In this document: in pieces, positions 25,627 to 34,496 of the stretch | Layout of the letters: the number at the start of each line of letters is the position of its first letter | How positions within the stretch are numbered: position 1 is the stretch's first letter | Program-made: the position numbers and the translations under genes | From: Candidatus Flexicrinis proximus | GTDB lineage: Bacteria; Chloroflexota; Anaerolineae; Aggregatilineales; Phototrophicaceae | Direction: 5' to 3' | Assembly (NCBI GenBank): GCA_016712885.1 | Contig: JADJQF010000007.1 | Location: forward strand, 62,001 to 126,000 | Length of the DNA: 64,000 bases | The notes under the pieces: generated by a model | Told to the model about the DNA's origin: nothing | Databases searched by the model: none | What the model saw: the letters and a program-made list of their open reading frames with translations, nothing else

Positions 25627-26095
25627 CGGCTTGTTTTTGTGGAGGCGCTGCCTCCACGCCTCCGCCAAAGGGCTTACGCCCTCTGGACGCCCTCATAGCA
25701 TTTGGCTTCGCCTGCGAAGCCAAATGCAGATGACGTCAAACCCCAAAATCATCAGTCACTCGCGTTGCGCTGTGTACGTTGTGGGCATGGGTCTTTTGTG
25801 GAGGCGCTGCCTCCACGCCTCCGCCAAAGGGCTTGCGCCCTCTGGTCTCCCTCATGGCATTTGGCTTCGCCTGCGAAGCCAAATGCAGATGACGTCAAAC
25901 CCCAAAATCATCAGTCACTCGCGTTGCGCTGTGTACGTTGTGGGCATGGGTCTTTTGTGGAGGCGCTGCCTCCACCCCTCCGCCAAAGGGCTTGCGCCCT
26001 CTGGTCTCCCCTCATGGCATTTGGCTTCGCAGGCGAGGCCAAATTCAGATGAAGGGTGCAGTGCGGTTGAGGTGAAACCCCGAATTGACTATCAC
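25623..26095 (+). repeat. Structured stop-codon repeat, copy F (contains a 159-bp tandem triplication)
   Basis: It begins on the TAA of the b/c cytochrome gene (CTAA). Three tandem units start with GGAGGCGCTG at 25641, 25800 and 25959, an exact 159-base period, with similarity in the third unit ending near 26052. Each unit has GTGGAGGC-GCT-GCCTCCAC, a GGGCTTGCGCCC (or TTACG) stem, and a central stem built on GCATTTGGCTTCGC pairing with GCGAAGCCAAATGC. The right terminal repeat is not clear in this copy, so its end is approximate. Confidence 0.75.
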
Positions 26096-26515
26096 CAGCG
26101 TTCATTCAAGCGTGCAGAACATCTTGTTTATGGCGGCGCGGACTGAACGGCAGCGGCAAATACTGACGACACGCGCAACGCATTTTTGTTTGCCTGAGGA
26201 CTTGCGGACAGCTACTCGGTAATGCAGCGGCCTCCCTGCGACGTTGAACGAGTCGCCGGCGGGGTGAGAACATGACGATAGAGCCAGCGTAGCACAGGAC
26301 AAATGAAAAGGAGAAACAAATGTTCGAACATTTGTTCAGAACGCCAGATGAGTGAAAAGAAGGGAGAAAAGTGGGGGAAGGGAAAGAAGGGAAGGGAAAA
26401 GAGCGAAGGGAGAGAGGGAAAGGGCGAAAGGAGACAAAGGAGGGATGAGGGGCGAGACCGGGCAAACAAAAATCGGTTGCGTGCAGGCTGGCCAACCGAT
26501 TCGTGTTTTCACATA
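26096..26515. other. Non-coding region with a 22-bp palindrome and a purine tract
   Basis: A perfect 22-base palindrome centred on TTCGAA occupies 26315-26336 and contains GAAC-N4-GTTC half sites. Positions 26341-26460 on the plus strand are almost entirely A and G, and the short frames across it are low-complexity. Nothing else was recognised here. Confidence 0.5.
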
Positions 26516-26549
26516 ACCGCGCTCCCCTCCTGACGAAGGGAAGCGCGGT
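26516..26549 (-). terminator. Terminator of the decahaem cytochrome gene
   Basis: ACCGCGCT pairs with AGCGCGGT, with CCCT/AGGG continuing the stem inside. On the minus strand it lies 19 bases after the stop codon and is followed by TATGTGAAAA, so the T-run is poor. Confidence 0.6.
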
Positions 26550-26567
26550 ATTTTATGCGGTGTGCGA

Positions 26568-28715
26568 CTACTCGTTAACGACGACCGGCGGACGGGTCAT
26601 GGCAGACACGTCGGCACCGATGGCCGAAAGGCTGTCGTACAGGACTTGCATGATGTAATCCGGATTGTGTGCGAAGTCGCCCGGATCCTTCTGTGCATAC
26701 TGGTAGTTATACGCAGCGCGCAGCAGGGTTGGGGTCCAGGACTTGTAGCTGTTTCCGCCGTTGGCTTCGTCCGGATCGAGCGTGCCGTTGCCGTTCAGAT
26801 CAGCGAACCAGTACGGGTAAGCCGTCGAGTTGTAGAGGATCCCTGCGCCAGCGGTATTGGTCGCATAGGCCTGGATCGCAACAAAGAGGGCGTCTTCCAT
26901 CGACGTGATTTCTTCGTTGATGGGCTCGTCGTTCTTGCCGTCGCCGTCATAGTCGATCAGATCGACATCTTCGAGCACGCGGATCAGGCGGACGTCTTCC
27001 GCTTCCTCAACTTCTGCATGGCAGTCTTCGCATTCGCCAATCCGCACTTCGCCCGTGTGTTCACGATGGCAGTCGATGCAGACATTCGGTGCGTCTTCCG
27101 CGTGCAGGTTGCGGCCGTTGTATTCCATATCCGCAAACTGATATGCGCCCTGAGCTTCGCCACCGAAGAGGGAGGCGCCGGCCGCAAAGTAGTGGACATT
27201 ACGGAAGGTCAGGCGTTCAGAGACTTCGTCGTCGCCGAGATTGCCGATGGCGCGGTTGACGCTGACGGTCGACTCACGGCCCTGATGGCAAGCCAGACAC
27301 AGGTTGCTGTCATCTTCCTCGCCGAAGCTGAGGCGCGCGCCGCTTGGGAACGCGACATCGGCAACCGTGTAGAGGGTGAAATCAGACAGATCGCTGTGGC
27401 AGGTCGAGCAGGCCAGGCCATTGGTGGTCGGCTCGGCGATATTGACGCCGTTCTTGAGGAAGACCGGCAGACCGGTGGCCGAGTGGCAGCGCGCGCAGGT
27501 GCCCGGAACTTCGCCTTCGGCATCCCAGTGACGCCACGCTTCGACGGTCGGGTTGAAGTGCATCGGCGCATCGCGGACGATGAACGCCAGGTCTTCCAGC
27601 GGTTCAGGCATGGCACCGCTCAGCGAAGCGATACTGTCATACAGCAGTTCGATCACATACTGCGGATTGTGGGCGTAAGCGCCTGGATCCTTGACCGAGA
27701 CCTGATAGTTGTAGGCAGCGCGTTCGAGATTCGCGGTGAACGACTTGTAGCCGTTGTCCGAGTTCTTTTCGTCGTCGTCCAGCGCGCCGTTGCCGTTGGT
27801 GTCGACAAAGAAGTACGGATAGCTCAGCGCATCGTAAACGATCGGAGATCCGACGACATCGGCCGTGTATGCTTGCATCGCGGCCATCAGGATTTCCTGC
27901 AGGCCTTCGATTTCGCCAGCGATACCTTCGTTGTCGTCGCCGTCGCCGTCGAAGTCCACATTCGAACCGTTCATGCGGATATCGAGCAGGTCATCGACGC
28001 TCTCGACATCTTCGTGGCAGGTCGCGCAGGACTCGATTTTGACTTCCAGCGTGTGCGGGTTATGGCAGTCGGCGCAGGTCTGGTAGCCTTCGACGTGCAT
28101 ATTACGGCCCATGTAGACCTGCTAGTCGTACTGATAACCACCGCGGGCCTGGCCACCATACAGCGTTGCTGCTGCCGCATAGTAGTGGATATTGATGAAG
28201 CGCAGATCGGCGCTTGGCGTATCGGGCGTTTCGACCAGGTTGAGTTCGACCAGCTTGGCGTTCACGCTGTCGGTCGAAGCACGGCCCTGATGGCACAGCA
28301 TACAGCGTGCCGAGTCGCCGGTATCGCTCAGTTCCACGCCCGACGGGAAGACCACGCTGGTAAGCTGCGTGGCGGTCGGTGCATGGCAGGCGTCGCAGGT
28401 GATGGTGGTGCCCAGCGGGATCGTGTTCTCGATCGTGCCGAACTCACTGCCATCAGCGCCGACGAAGTCACGGTAGCCCGGCGTCGAGTGACACTTGGCG
28501 CAGGCTGCTTCAACTTCGCCTTCTTCGTTCCAGTGGTTGAACGCTTCAGCGGTGGTGTCTGCATGCGGCGAGCCAACCCACATTTCATAGTACTCGGGCA
28601 GGAACGCCGGTTCAGTGCCTTCCTGTGCGAATACGCTGGATTCTTCCAGCATCACCAGCCCTGCTGCCAAGAACAGAAGCCCAGCGAGTGCTAAGAGATA
28701 ACTGATTTTCTTCAT
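26568..28715 (-). CDS. Duplicated pentahaem cytochrome with EF-hand-like loops, interrupted by in-frame TAG
   Basis: Reading through one TAG gives about 715 residues with a signal peptide (LLALAGLLFLAAGLVML) and ten CXXCH motifs. It is built of two similar halves: CAKCH, CDACH, CMLCH, CADCH, CATCH and CARCH, CSTCH, CLACH, CIDCH, CEDCH. Each half ends with calcium-loop-like segments (DFDGDGDDNEG, DTNGNGALDDDE; DYDGDGKNDE, DLNGNGTLDPDE) and a RAAYNYQ helix. AAGGAGG precedes the start. The TAG at 28122-28124 falls between haem 3 and haem 4, with identical frame and family sequence on both sides. The gene may be a recent nonsense mutant, contain a base error, or be read through. Confidence 0.8.
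28122..28124 (-). other. In-frame TAG inside the cytochrome gene
   Basis: Reading the minus strand, GGYQYD-stop-QVYMGRNMH aligns with GAYQFADMEYNGRNLH of the second repeat, so the stop replaces a sense codon in a conserved stretch. The next ATG (28112) lacks a ribosome-binding site and a signal peptide. Confidence 0.85.
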
Positions 28716-28950
28716 AACCCCCTCCTTTCAGGATCGGGTCTTACGGTAGTACCAAGTTCGCCTCAGGTGTCCCCTGCACGAACACCGGCAGCGAACTCCA
28801 TCACAAAAGTCAGCTCGTGTGGCGGAGCTACTCATGACATCCATTGTCGCTTAGCGGCTCGTACTTTCCGTCAACCGGCAGGATGATTCCTGATCATTCT
28901 GGGGTATGAACTTATAGCGACTCCGCGCGCCGGGAGTGCCGGTAAAAGGG
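28716..28950. other. Leader region of the decahaem cytochrome gene
   Basis: The strong AAGGAGGGGG ribosome site lies at the gene-proximal end. No convincing -35/-10 pair was found. No coding sequence was seen. Confidence 0.4.
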
Positions 28951-28983
28951 CGGGAGGCCGCCCACACTGTGGGCGGCCTCCCG
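28951..28983 (-). terminator. Strong terminator after the enolase-superfamily gene
   Basis: CGGGAGGCCGCCCACA is followed, one base later, by its exact reverse complement. On the minus strand the stem is followed by CCCTTTTACC, as expected for an intrinsic terminator of the operon ending at 29018. Confidence 0.8.
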
Positions 28984-29017
28984 GTTGCAGCCCCAAATGT
29001 CCTTCGGCTAATAGAGG

Positions 29018-30295
29018 TTAGCTCCACAGCCGGTCGTGCGAGTGTTTGCCGTCCCACTCCGCCGTCGGCGCGAAGAAGGTATCGCCGCGGGTCGGGTCCA
29101 TCCGTTCGCGGAAGGCGGCTTCGTTGATATCGCCAAAGCCGAGGCCGGGCGCCTCTGGAACAGCGGCATAGCCGTCCTTGATAAAGGGCTTGTCGACCCC
29201 GTCGACCAGATCATCCCACCAGGGCAAATCGACCGAATGGTTTTCCAGCGCCAGGAAGTTCTCGGTCGCCGCGGCGCAGTGGACGTTGGCGAGAAACGAG
29301 ATCGGCGAGCCGGCGAAGTGCATGGCCATCGCCACGCCGTGTTCCTGGGCCAGATCGCCGATTTTCTTGGTCTCCAGCAGCCCGCCGGAAGTCGCCAGAT
29401 CGGGGTGGATGACCGCGACTCCGCGCGATTCGAGCAGCGGCCGGAAGCCTTCCTTCAGGTAGATGTCCTCGCCGGTACACACCGGGGTCGCCACCGACTG
29501 CGAGAGGCGGACGTACTGATCGGTGAACTGCCACGGGATCATGTCTTCGTACCAGGCCAGCGTAAAGCGGTCGAGGGCGCGGCCCAGGCGAATACACGAC
29601 TCCAGGTTGATGTGTCCGAAATGATCTGCGGCCAGCGGCACTTCGTAGCCGATGACCTCGCGGACCTGATGCACGTACTCGACGAGGAATTCGATGCCCT
29701 TTTCGGTGATCTGAATGCCGGCGAACGGGTGCATCACGGTCTGGGTTTGCAGCATCCCCGGCGGCGCGATAATCGCCTCGGGCACGCCTTCGAGCAGGCC
29801 GATTCCCACGTCCATCTTCAGGAACCGGAAGCCGCGTTCCATGCGTTTTTTGAGCCGCTCGCCCATCTGCCGGCCATCCGGGACGGAGTCCGTGTCGCAG
29901 TAGCACAGCACTTTATCGCGGAATTTCCCGCCCAGGAGCTGGTAGGCCGGCACGCCGTAGGCCTTACCGGCCAGGTCGAACAGCGCCATCTCGATCCCGC
30001 ACACGCCGCCGCCCTGCCGCGCATGGGAGCCGAACTGTTTGATCTTGCGGAAGATCAGGTCGATGTTGCAGGGGTTTTCGCCGAGGATGCGGCTCTTGAG
30101 CATGAGCGCGTAGGTTGGGCTGGCCCAGTCGCGCACCTCGCCATAGCCGGTGATGCCCTGATTGGTCTCGACCCGGATTACCGGACAATCCATCGGCAGC
30201 CCGCGCAGATGGCAGACCCGCAGATCGGTGATCCGCAGGTCAGAGGGGCGCGAATGGGTGTTGATGCTGGCATCGAGGGGTCTGTTTTCGGTCAT
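29018..30295 (-). CDS. Mandelate racemase/muconate lactonizing enzyme family sugar-acid dehydratase
   Basis: Enolase-superfamily protein of 425 residues. The lid domain (VIRVETNQGITGYGE) is followed by the barrel, with K in FLKMDVG, metal ligands in AADHFGH, WYEDMIP and TGEDIY, and the H region at MHFAGSP. These match the mannonate/gluconate dehydratase-type layout. The ATG at 30295 was chosen because it follows the upstream stop by two bases; an extended upstream start would only read back into the preceding gene. It is last in the minus-strand operon. It probably dehydrates an aldonate to a 2-keto-3-deoxy acid; the substrate is unknown. Confidence 0.85.
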   Translation of the reverse strand: MTENRPLDASINTHSRPSDLRITDLRVCHLRGLPMDCPVIRVETNQGITGYGEVRDWASPTYALMLKSRILGENPCNIDLIFRKIKQFGSHARQGGGVCGIEMALFDLAGKAYGVPAYQLLGGKFRDKVLCYCDTDSVPDGRQMGERLKKRMERGFRFLKMDVGIGLLEGVPEAIIAPPGMLQTQTVMHPFAGIQITEKGIEFLVEYVHQVREVIGYEVPLAADHFGHINLESCIRLGRALDRFTLAWYEDMIPWQFTDQYVRLSQSVATPVCTGEDIYLKEGFRPLLESRGVAVIHPDLATSGGLLETKKIGDLAQEHGVAMAMHFAGSPISFLANVHCAAATENFLALENHSVDLPWWDDLVDGVDKPFIKDGYAAVPEAPGLGFGDINEAAFRERMDPTRGDTFFAPTAEWDGKHSHDRLWS

Positions 30296-30297
30296 TT

Positions 30298-31116
30298 CTA
30301 GCGCCTTTTCCTGGCTGACAGCCATTCCTGATAATCCGCTTCGATATGAGCCGGCCAAGTCGGCACGTCGATCTCGCCGGGGGTGTACTTGCCGATGCTG
30401 AGGCAATACTTCCCGAACACGTCGCGCATGCCGATATTGACGGCGGTATCCACAACTTCCTGTACCAGATGCGGGGGGATGAAGATCACGCCGGTGGGGG
30501 TTCCCAGCACGATGTCGCCGGGGAGAACCGTTGCCTCGCCAATGCGGATCGGGACGTTGATCCCCGCCAGCGTGACATCGGCGATGGCGGTGGGGTCAAC
30601 GCCCTTGCAGAAGATCGCGCAGTCGGTCAGCTCGCGCACGCCTTGATAGTCGCGGATGCCGCCGTTAAAGACCGCGCCGCGTTTCGTCCGCATCTGCACG
30701 GAGGTGCCGAGGTTATCGCCGATGAACGTGCCGTTCTTGACCTTACCGAACAAGTCGACCACCAGGACGTCGCCTTCGACCAGCGTGTCGATCACCCACG
30801 AGTTCTGCCCGCCGATACGCCCCTGCGCGGCTCCCGTCTCCTGAACCAGCGCATGGTAGTCCGGCCGGTATGGCAGCATCGTCGCCGTAACCGCGCGGCC
30901 GACCAGGATTTTGTCGGGATGGGTCTGGAACCAGTTGCCTTCGAACTGGAAATTGTAGCCGTGCTTGCGCAGCACCCCCCAGGCCTGCTCGGTGGTGGCG
31001 TCTTTCAGCGCGTCGAGCATTTCATCCGGCACACGCGGACGGCCATCGCTGAAGCGGTCGAAGGGGTTCAGCCGTGTAAGTTCGGTCAATAGGTCTTTCG
31101 GAGTAATGATCTGCAT
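30298..31116 (-). CDS. RraA/HMG-aldolase family protein
   Basis: A 272-residue protein of the RraA-like fold, which includes regulators of RNase E and class II pyruvate aldolases. The aldolase-type motif FNGGIRDYQGV (Arg-Asp pair) near residue 150 and the DLFGKVKNGTFIGDNLG glycine loop are retained, so catalysis is plausible. It lies two bases before the dehydratase, so a retro-aldol step on the 2-keto-3-deoxy acid is an attractive role, but this is inference. A second RraA-like gene lies at 33416. Confidence 0.75.
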   Translation of the reverse strand: MQIITPKDLLTELTRLNPFDRFSDGRPRVPDEMLDALKDATTEQAWGVLRKHGYNFQFEGNWFQTHPDKILVGRAVTATMLPYRPDYHALVQETGAAQGRIGGQNSWVIDTLVEGDVLVVDLFGKVKNGTFIGDNLGTSVQMRTKRGAVFNGGIRDYQGVRELTDCAIFCKGVDPTAIADVTLAGINVPIRIGEATVLPGDIVLGTPTGVIFIPPHLVQEVVDTAVNIGMRDVFGKYCLSIGKYTPGEIDVPTWPAHIEADYQEWLSARKRR

Positions 31117-31155
31117 GTCTTATCCAATCCCTGTTGGCGGCGCGTTTTACTTTAA

Positions 31156-32136
31156 TTATCCGGCGTACACGGCCTGTCGCAAGCCTTTCAGGTAGCCGAT
31201 GGCGAACAAGCGCCCCACGGAGGAATATCCGGCCTGTTCGTTGCTGTCCTGGAGCATGGTCGGCACATGGTCGGGGCGCAGGACGCCGTTGAAACCGATG
31301 TCCCGATAGGCCTTCATACAGGCCAGCATGTCGGTTTGCCCATCGTCGTGAAACGTCTCGACGAATTTCTCTTTCGTCCCGCGCACGTCGCGCATGTGGA
31401 CGAAGAAGATTTTGCCCTGCGCGCCGAAGTGCCGGATGACGCCGGGAACATCGCCGGTCATCAGCGCGAAGTTGCCCTGACACAGGGTAATTCCGTTGAC
31501 CGGACTCGGAATCATGTCCAGCAGCCGCTGATAGTTGTCGACACTACGCATGATGCGGCCCAGCCCCCGGATGGGCGAAAGCGGCGGGTCGTCAGGATGC
31601 ATCGCCAGCCTGACGCCGGCGGCTTCAGCGACAGGGATCACCCGCTCGAGAAAGTAATGCAGGGTTTCCCACAGCGTTTCTTCGCTGACCTCGCCATATT
31701 CGGTGAGCGGCGCGTCCTTCATCAGGGCGTGATCGTATCCGGTGACGGTCGCGCCGCCGCGTGCGGGTGTGGTCGTCGAGGTCCGCAGCCAGTTGAGCAC
31801 CGGCATCCATTCGTAGCACCAGACCGGAATGCCGAGCTTTCCCATGTTGCGGATCAGGTCGCAGGCGGCCTCGATCTCCTCGTCGCGTCCCGGCAGCCCG
31901 AGTTTCGCCTTGTTCAGCGGCGGCCGGTTCTCCAGCACAGCCAGCTCGAACCCGCCATTCTCATAGGCGGTCTTCAAGCGCACGAGCGACGTGTAGCTCC
32001 AGGGCAGATCGTCTTTAGGCACATCCAGCCCGCGGCTCCAGTCGAAGGTGCCGACCACATGGCTCAGGCCGCACTGCCGGGCAAGCGTCCACAGCGGGGA
32101 ATGGTTAGGCGGCAGCACTTCAGCAATCTCAATCAT
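31156..32136 (-). CDS. uxuA: Mannonate dehydratase-like protein
   Basis: TIM-barrel protein of 326 residues resembling UxuA, which converts D-mannonate to 2-keto-3-deoxygluconate in hexuronate breakdown. Motifs include AMHPDDPP near residue 180, TLCQGNFALM, FFVHMRDVRGT, FHDDGQTDMLACM and LRPDHVPTM, the metal and substrate site of UxuA. The ATG at 32136 has GGAGG upstream and overlaps the previous gene by eight bases; a longer start at 32169 is less likely. It is shorter than E. coli UxuA (about 394), as in many Gram-positive versions. Confidence 0.85.
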   Translation of the reverse strand: MIEIAEVLPPNHSPLWTLARQCGLSHVVGTFDWSRGLDVPKDDLPWSYTSLVRLKTAYENGGFELAVLENRPPLNKAKLGLPGRDEEIEAACDLIRNMGKLGIPVWCYEWMPVLNWLRTSTTTPARGGATVTGYDHALMKDAPLTEYGEVSEETLWETLHYFLERVIPVAEAAGVRLAMHPDDPPLSPIRGLGRIMRSVDNYQRLLDMIPSPVNGITLCQGNFALMTGDVPGVIRHFGAQGKIFFVHMRDVRGTKEKFVETFHDDGQTDMLACMKAYRDIGFNGVLRPDHVPTMLQDSNEQAGYSSVGRLFAIGYLKGLRQAVYAG

Positions 32137-33157
32137 GTTCGCCTCCGTGAGCCGAATAGCGCGGCTCAAATCCGATGATATTCCGGGCGCGCTCGATGCT
32201 TACCAGCGACTCGGAGCCGGTCAGCGGGCGCTTCCATTCGCGGACATCGGCAAAAAACAGCCGCGCAAGCGCATTCGTCTCGTAGTCCAGCCAGTTGTGC
32301 GAGTCGTTGACAAACATCGTATGCGCCCCGCTGAAGTCGGCGGTCAGCGACTTCTCGACGGCCTGCGCTGCGTCGCGCTCGTCCATCGAGGCCCACAGGT
32401 TGGCGCGGTCGAAGGTATAAGCGCGCCAGACAAACGTCTCCAGATTGTCGGCTGGCGGGATCCCGGCGGATTTTGCAGGATATTCCATCGGGCGGCCGGC
32501 GCGCCATGCCAGCGACTGGCGCCTCACTTCGGCCAGCAGGGCATCGCGTTCAGCGTCAGGCAGCGCGGCAAATTCATCCAGATAGCTGCGCGTCCTGCTG
32601 CGGCGTTCCCAATACTGCGGACTGCGGTAGGCCTTTGCTTCCGTGATGCCGGGAAACCTCAGCGCTGTGCTGGAGATGCCGTCGCGCCGCCAATAGTAGG
32701 CACCGATCTCCTCGATCTGCTGCTTGGAAAACGAATAGGGGTCGGTGGTAACGCCGGGGTGGTCCTCATCGATCGGCAGATAGCGCGGCGAAAAATCGGT
32801 GGTATTCCACATGCAGCCGATGGCATTGATCGAGCTGGCCTGGACAACGCGCCGGATGCCCTCCCTGGCCGCTGCTTCGAAGACGTTGAAGGTCCCCGCC
32901 GTATTGACTCGGTAGACGTCCTGCCCGGGCGCGTAATATGGATTCCGCAGCGCGGCCATGTGCACCACCGCATCGCAGCCATGCATCTGCGCGCGCACGC
33001 CGTCAAAGTCCAGAATGTCGCACACCGAATAGGTCGCCCCCGGCAGCTCCGGATCAACGGCGACGTCGATGATATGGATGTCCCACCCGCGTTCCTGCAA
33101 ATACGACGTGATCGCCTTGCCGATGAGGCCGGCGCCACCTGTGATCAATACGCGCAT
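32129..33157 (-). CDS. NAD-dependent epimerase/dehydratase (extended SDR)
   Basis: A 342-residue short-chain dehydrogenase. The NAD loop is ITGGAGLIGKAI at residue 5. VVHMAALRNPYY lies near residue 65, and the catalytic YSFSK near residue 143 is followed by the RFPGI segment. In a hexuronate setting, a uronate dehydrogenase or sugar-epimerising role is possible, but nothing in the sequence fixes it. The stop overlaps the uxuA-like start, so the two are translationally coupled. Confidence 0.8.
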   Translation of the reverse strand: MRVLITGGAGLIGKAITSYLQERGWDIHIIDVAVDPELPGATYSVCDILDFDGVRAQMHGCDAVVHMAALRNPYYAPGQDVYRVNTAGTFNVFEAAAREGIRRVVQASSINAIGCMWNTTDFSPRYLPIDEDHPGVTTDPYSFSKQQIEEIGAYYWRRDGISSTALRFPGITEAKAYRSPQYWERRSRTRSYLDEFAALPDAERDALLAEVRRQSLAWRAGRPMEYPAKSAGIPPADNLETFVWRAYTFDRANLWASMDERDAAQAVEKSLTADFSGAHTMFVNDSHNWLDYETNALARLFFADVREWKRPLTGSESLVSIERARNIIGFEPRYSAHGGEHD

Positions 33158-33226
33158 TCCACTGATCGTCCTTTAGAGCAGAAGGAACCACGTCCGATTC
33201 ATAACGCTTCTCGCCCCGACACACAA

Positions 33227-33419
33227 CTGGAAACTGCGAGGCACATTCTATGGAGTTCCACCCCCATCCCCGGCAGGAGTTTGCACTCCTGCACCTCCCA
33301 CAGCGAAATGAACTGGCAAGCCAGTTCATTTCGCCAATGAGGGAGTCGAGAGGGTGGTAACCCTTTCGCGGAGGCGTGGAGGCGCTGCCTCCACACGCAA
33401 TCTGACCAACAGCCTTTAG
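33227..33419 (-). repeat. Structured stop-codon repeat, copy E
   Basis: Reading the minus strand, it begins with CTAA on the stop of the gene at 33416. The first hairpin is GTGGAGGC-AGC-GCCTCCAC, followed by an AGGG-TTACC-ACCCT-type stem. Its central hairpin (GCGAAATGAACTGGC...GCCAGTTCATTTCGC) is unrelated in sequence to that of other copies. It continues with GCAGGAGT-GCAA-ACTCCTGC and ends near CCAG at 33227. The length is 193 bases. Confidence 0.75.
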
Positions 33420-34126
33420 GCGCGGCCCCACTTCTTATAGGAGTCGTCGAAGGACATGCCGTTTGCCATGTCCTGCCGCATCCCTTCCTCTTCGTACTCA
33501 ATCTTCTCGGCTTTGACCAGCGTTTCCATGGCGATCTTCTGCGGCACGACGATGACGCCGTCGGCCTCGCCGACGATCCAGTCGCCGGGGTCGATCTTGA
33601 CGCGGCTGGTCAGCGTTCCGGGCATCCCGATCGTCACGTTCAGGGCGTTGATGCGCCAGCGCTGCGAGGACTCGATTGGGGACGTACCGCGCGCGCAGGT
33701 CGTGTAGTTGGGGATGATTTCGAGCCCGAGATAGTCGCGGATGAACGAATCGATGACGATGCCGCGCGCGCCGCCCTGCTGGAGCGCCCAACTGGTCATC
33801 TCGCCGAACTTGCCCGCGTACATCTCGCCGCCGGATTCGACCACGACGACACAGCCGGGATAGAGCATGGAGCGCAGCTTCTCGAACAGGTTTTCGCCGC
33901 CGCCGGTCCAGGCCGTACCGCTCTCGCCGCGCGGCACCGGGTAAGCGCTTCCCTGAACGGTAATGACCTGTCCGGCCAGATGCTGATGCGGAAACAGCGG
34001 CCGAATGCCCAGATCAAGACACTGGTTGCCATAGCCCATCTGGTCGAGCGTATCGTAGATGTTTGCCACGCGAATCTTGTCCCAACGCGCCTGAAGCTCC
34101 GCGGGAGACGCTTGTTGTTCCGACAC
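33416..34126 (-). CDS. RraA/HMG-aldolase family protein (second copy)
   Basis: A 236-residue RraA-like protein. The conserved GKFGEMTSWALQQGGARG loop and the Arg-Asp pair in VIDSFIRDYLG are present, as in pyruvate aldolases of this fold. The start is GTG at 34126 with AAAGGA at good spacing. The reading frame stays open upstream only because of the artefactual C/G tract, which is not part of the gene. It is flanked by the epimerase and a second enolase-family dehydratase, mirroring the pair at 29018-31116. Confidence 0.75.
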   Translation of the reverse strand: MSEQQASPAELQARWDKIRVANIYDTLDQMGYGNQCLDLGIRPLFPHQHLAGQVITVQGSAYPVPRGESGTAWTGGGENLFEKLRSMLYPGCVVVVESGGEMYAGKFGEMTSWALQQGGARGIVIDSFIRDYLGLEIIPNYTTCARGTSPIESSQRWRINALNVTIGMPGTLTSRVKIDPGDWIVGEADGVIVVPQKIAMETLVKAEKIEYEEEGMRQDMANGMSFDDSYKKWGRA

Positions 34127-34185
34127 GATATATTCCTTTGCTTCACTATGAGGGCACGACGGATAGTCTAGAGTGTGTTTTGTTT

Positions 34186-34330
34186 TTGGGGGGGGCCCCC
34201 CCCCCCCCCCCGGGGGGGGGGGGGGTTCCCCCCCCCCCCCCCCTTTTTTTTGGGGGGGGGGCCCCCCAAAAAAAGAGGGGGGGGGGGGGGGGGGGGGCCC
34301 CCGGGGGGGGGGGGGGGGGGGGGGGGGGCC
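34186..34330. other. Homopolymer G/C tract, probable assembly or sequencing artefact
   Basis: About 145 bases consist almost only of runs of G and C, with short T8 and A7 interruptions, unlike anything else in the window. Glycine/proline frames across it have no credible start or family. The sequence between 34126 and 34496 therefore cannot be trusted, and real promoter sequence or missing DNA may lie here. Confidence 0.8.
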
Positions 34331-34496
34331 GCGACCCATAACAGCCTCTGGTGAATCGTAACGCCCGGCGCGGTGCTGTCAACACTTCCGCAAATGTTCG
34401 ATAAGCGCGGCCGGGCGCCCGGCGCATCGCGGGAGAGATACGCCGGCGGCTCGAACATGTTTCGAGTCCAGGCTGCCGGCGCGCACCGCGGGCGAG
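34331..34496. other. Short non-coding stretch between the C/G tract and the dehydratase gene
   Basis: It contains small GC-rich complementary stretches (for example CTCGAACATGTTTCGAG near 34449) but no gene. It may be the original downstream region of the dehydratase gene. Confidence 0.35.

Noticed and set aside
25635..26052. Possible CRISPR array
   Set aside because: Units of 159 bases with no short repeat-unique spacer pattern; no cas genes nearby. It is a tandem duplication of a structured repeat.
26315..26336. LexA (SOS) box
   Set aside because: Half sites fit loosely but the palindrome is not in front of any gene, so no regulatory assignment is justified.
26303..26533. Short frame over the purine tract (Lys/Glu/Gly-rich)
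   Set aside because: Composition follows the purine run; no ribosome site or family features.
26562..28694. 710-codon open frame on the plus strand opposite the decahaem cytochrome
   Set aside because: No family features and no suitable start; it is the antisense shadow of a real gene with GC-rich third positions. The CXXCH-rich strand is clearly the coding one.
34146..34458. Glycine- or proline-rich short frames across the G/C tract
   Set aside because: Produced by homopolymer artefact sequence; no start signals or homology expected.
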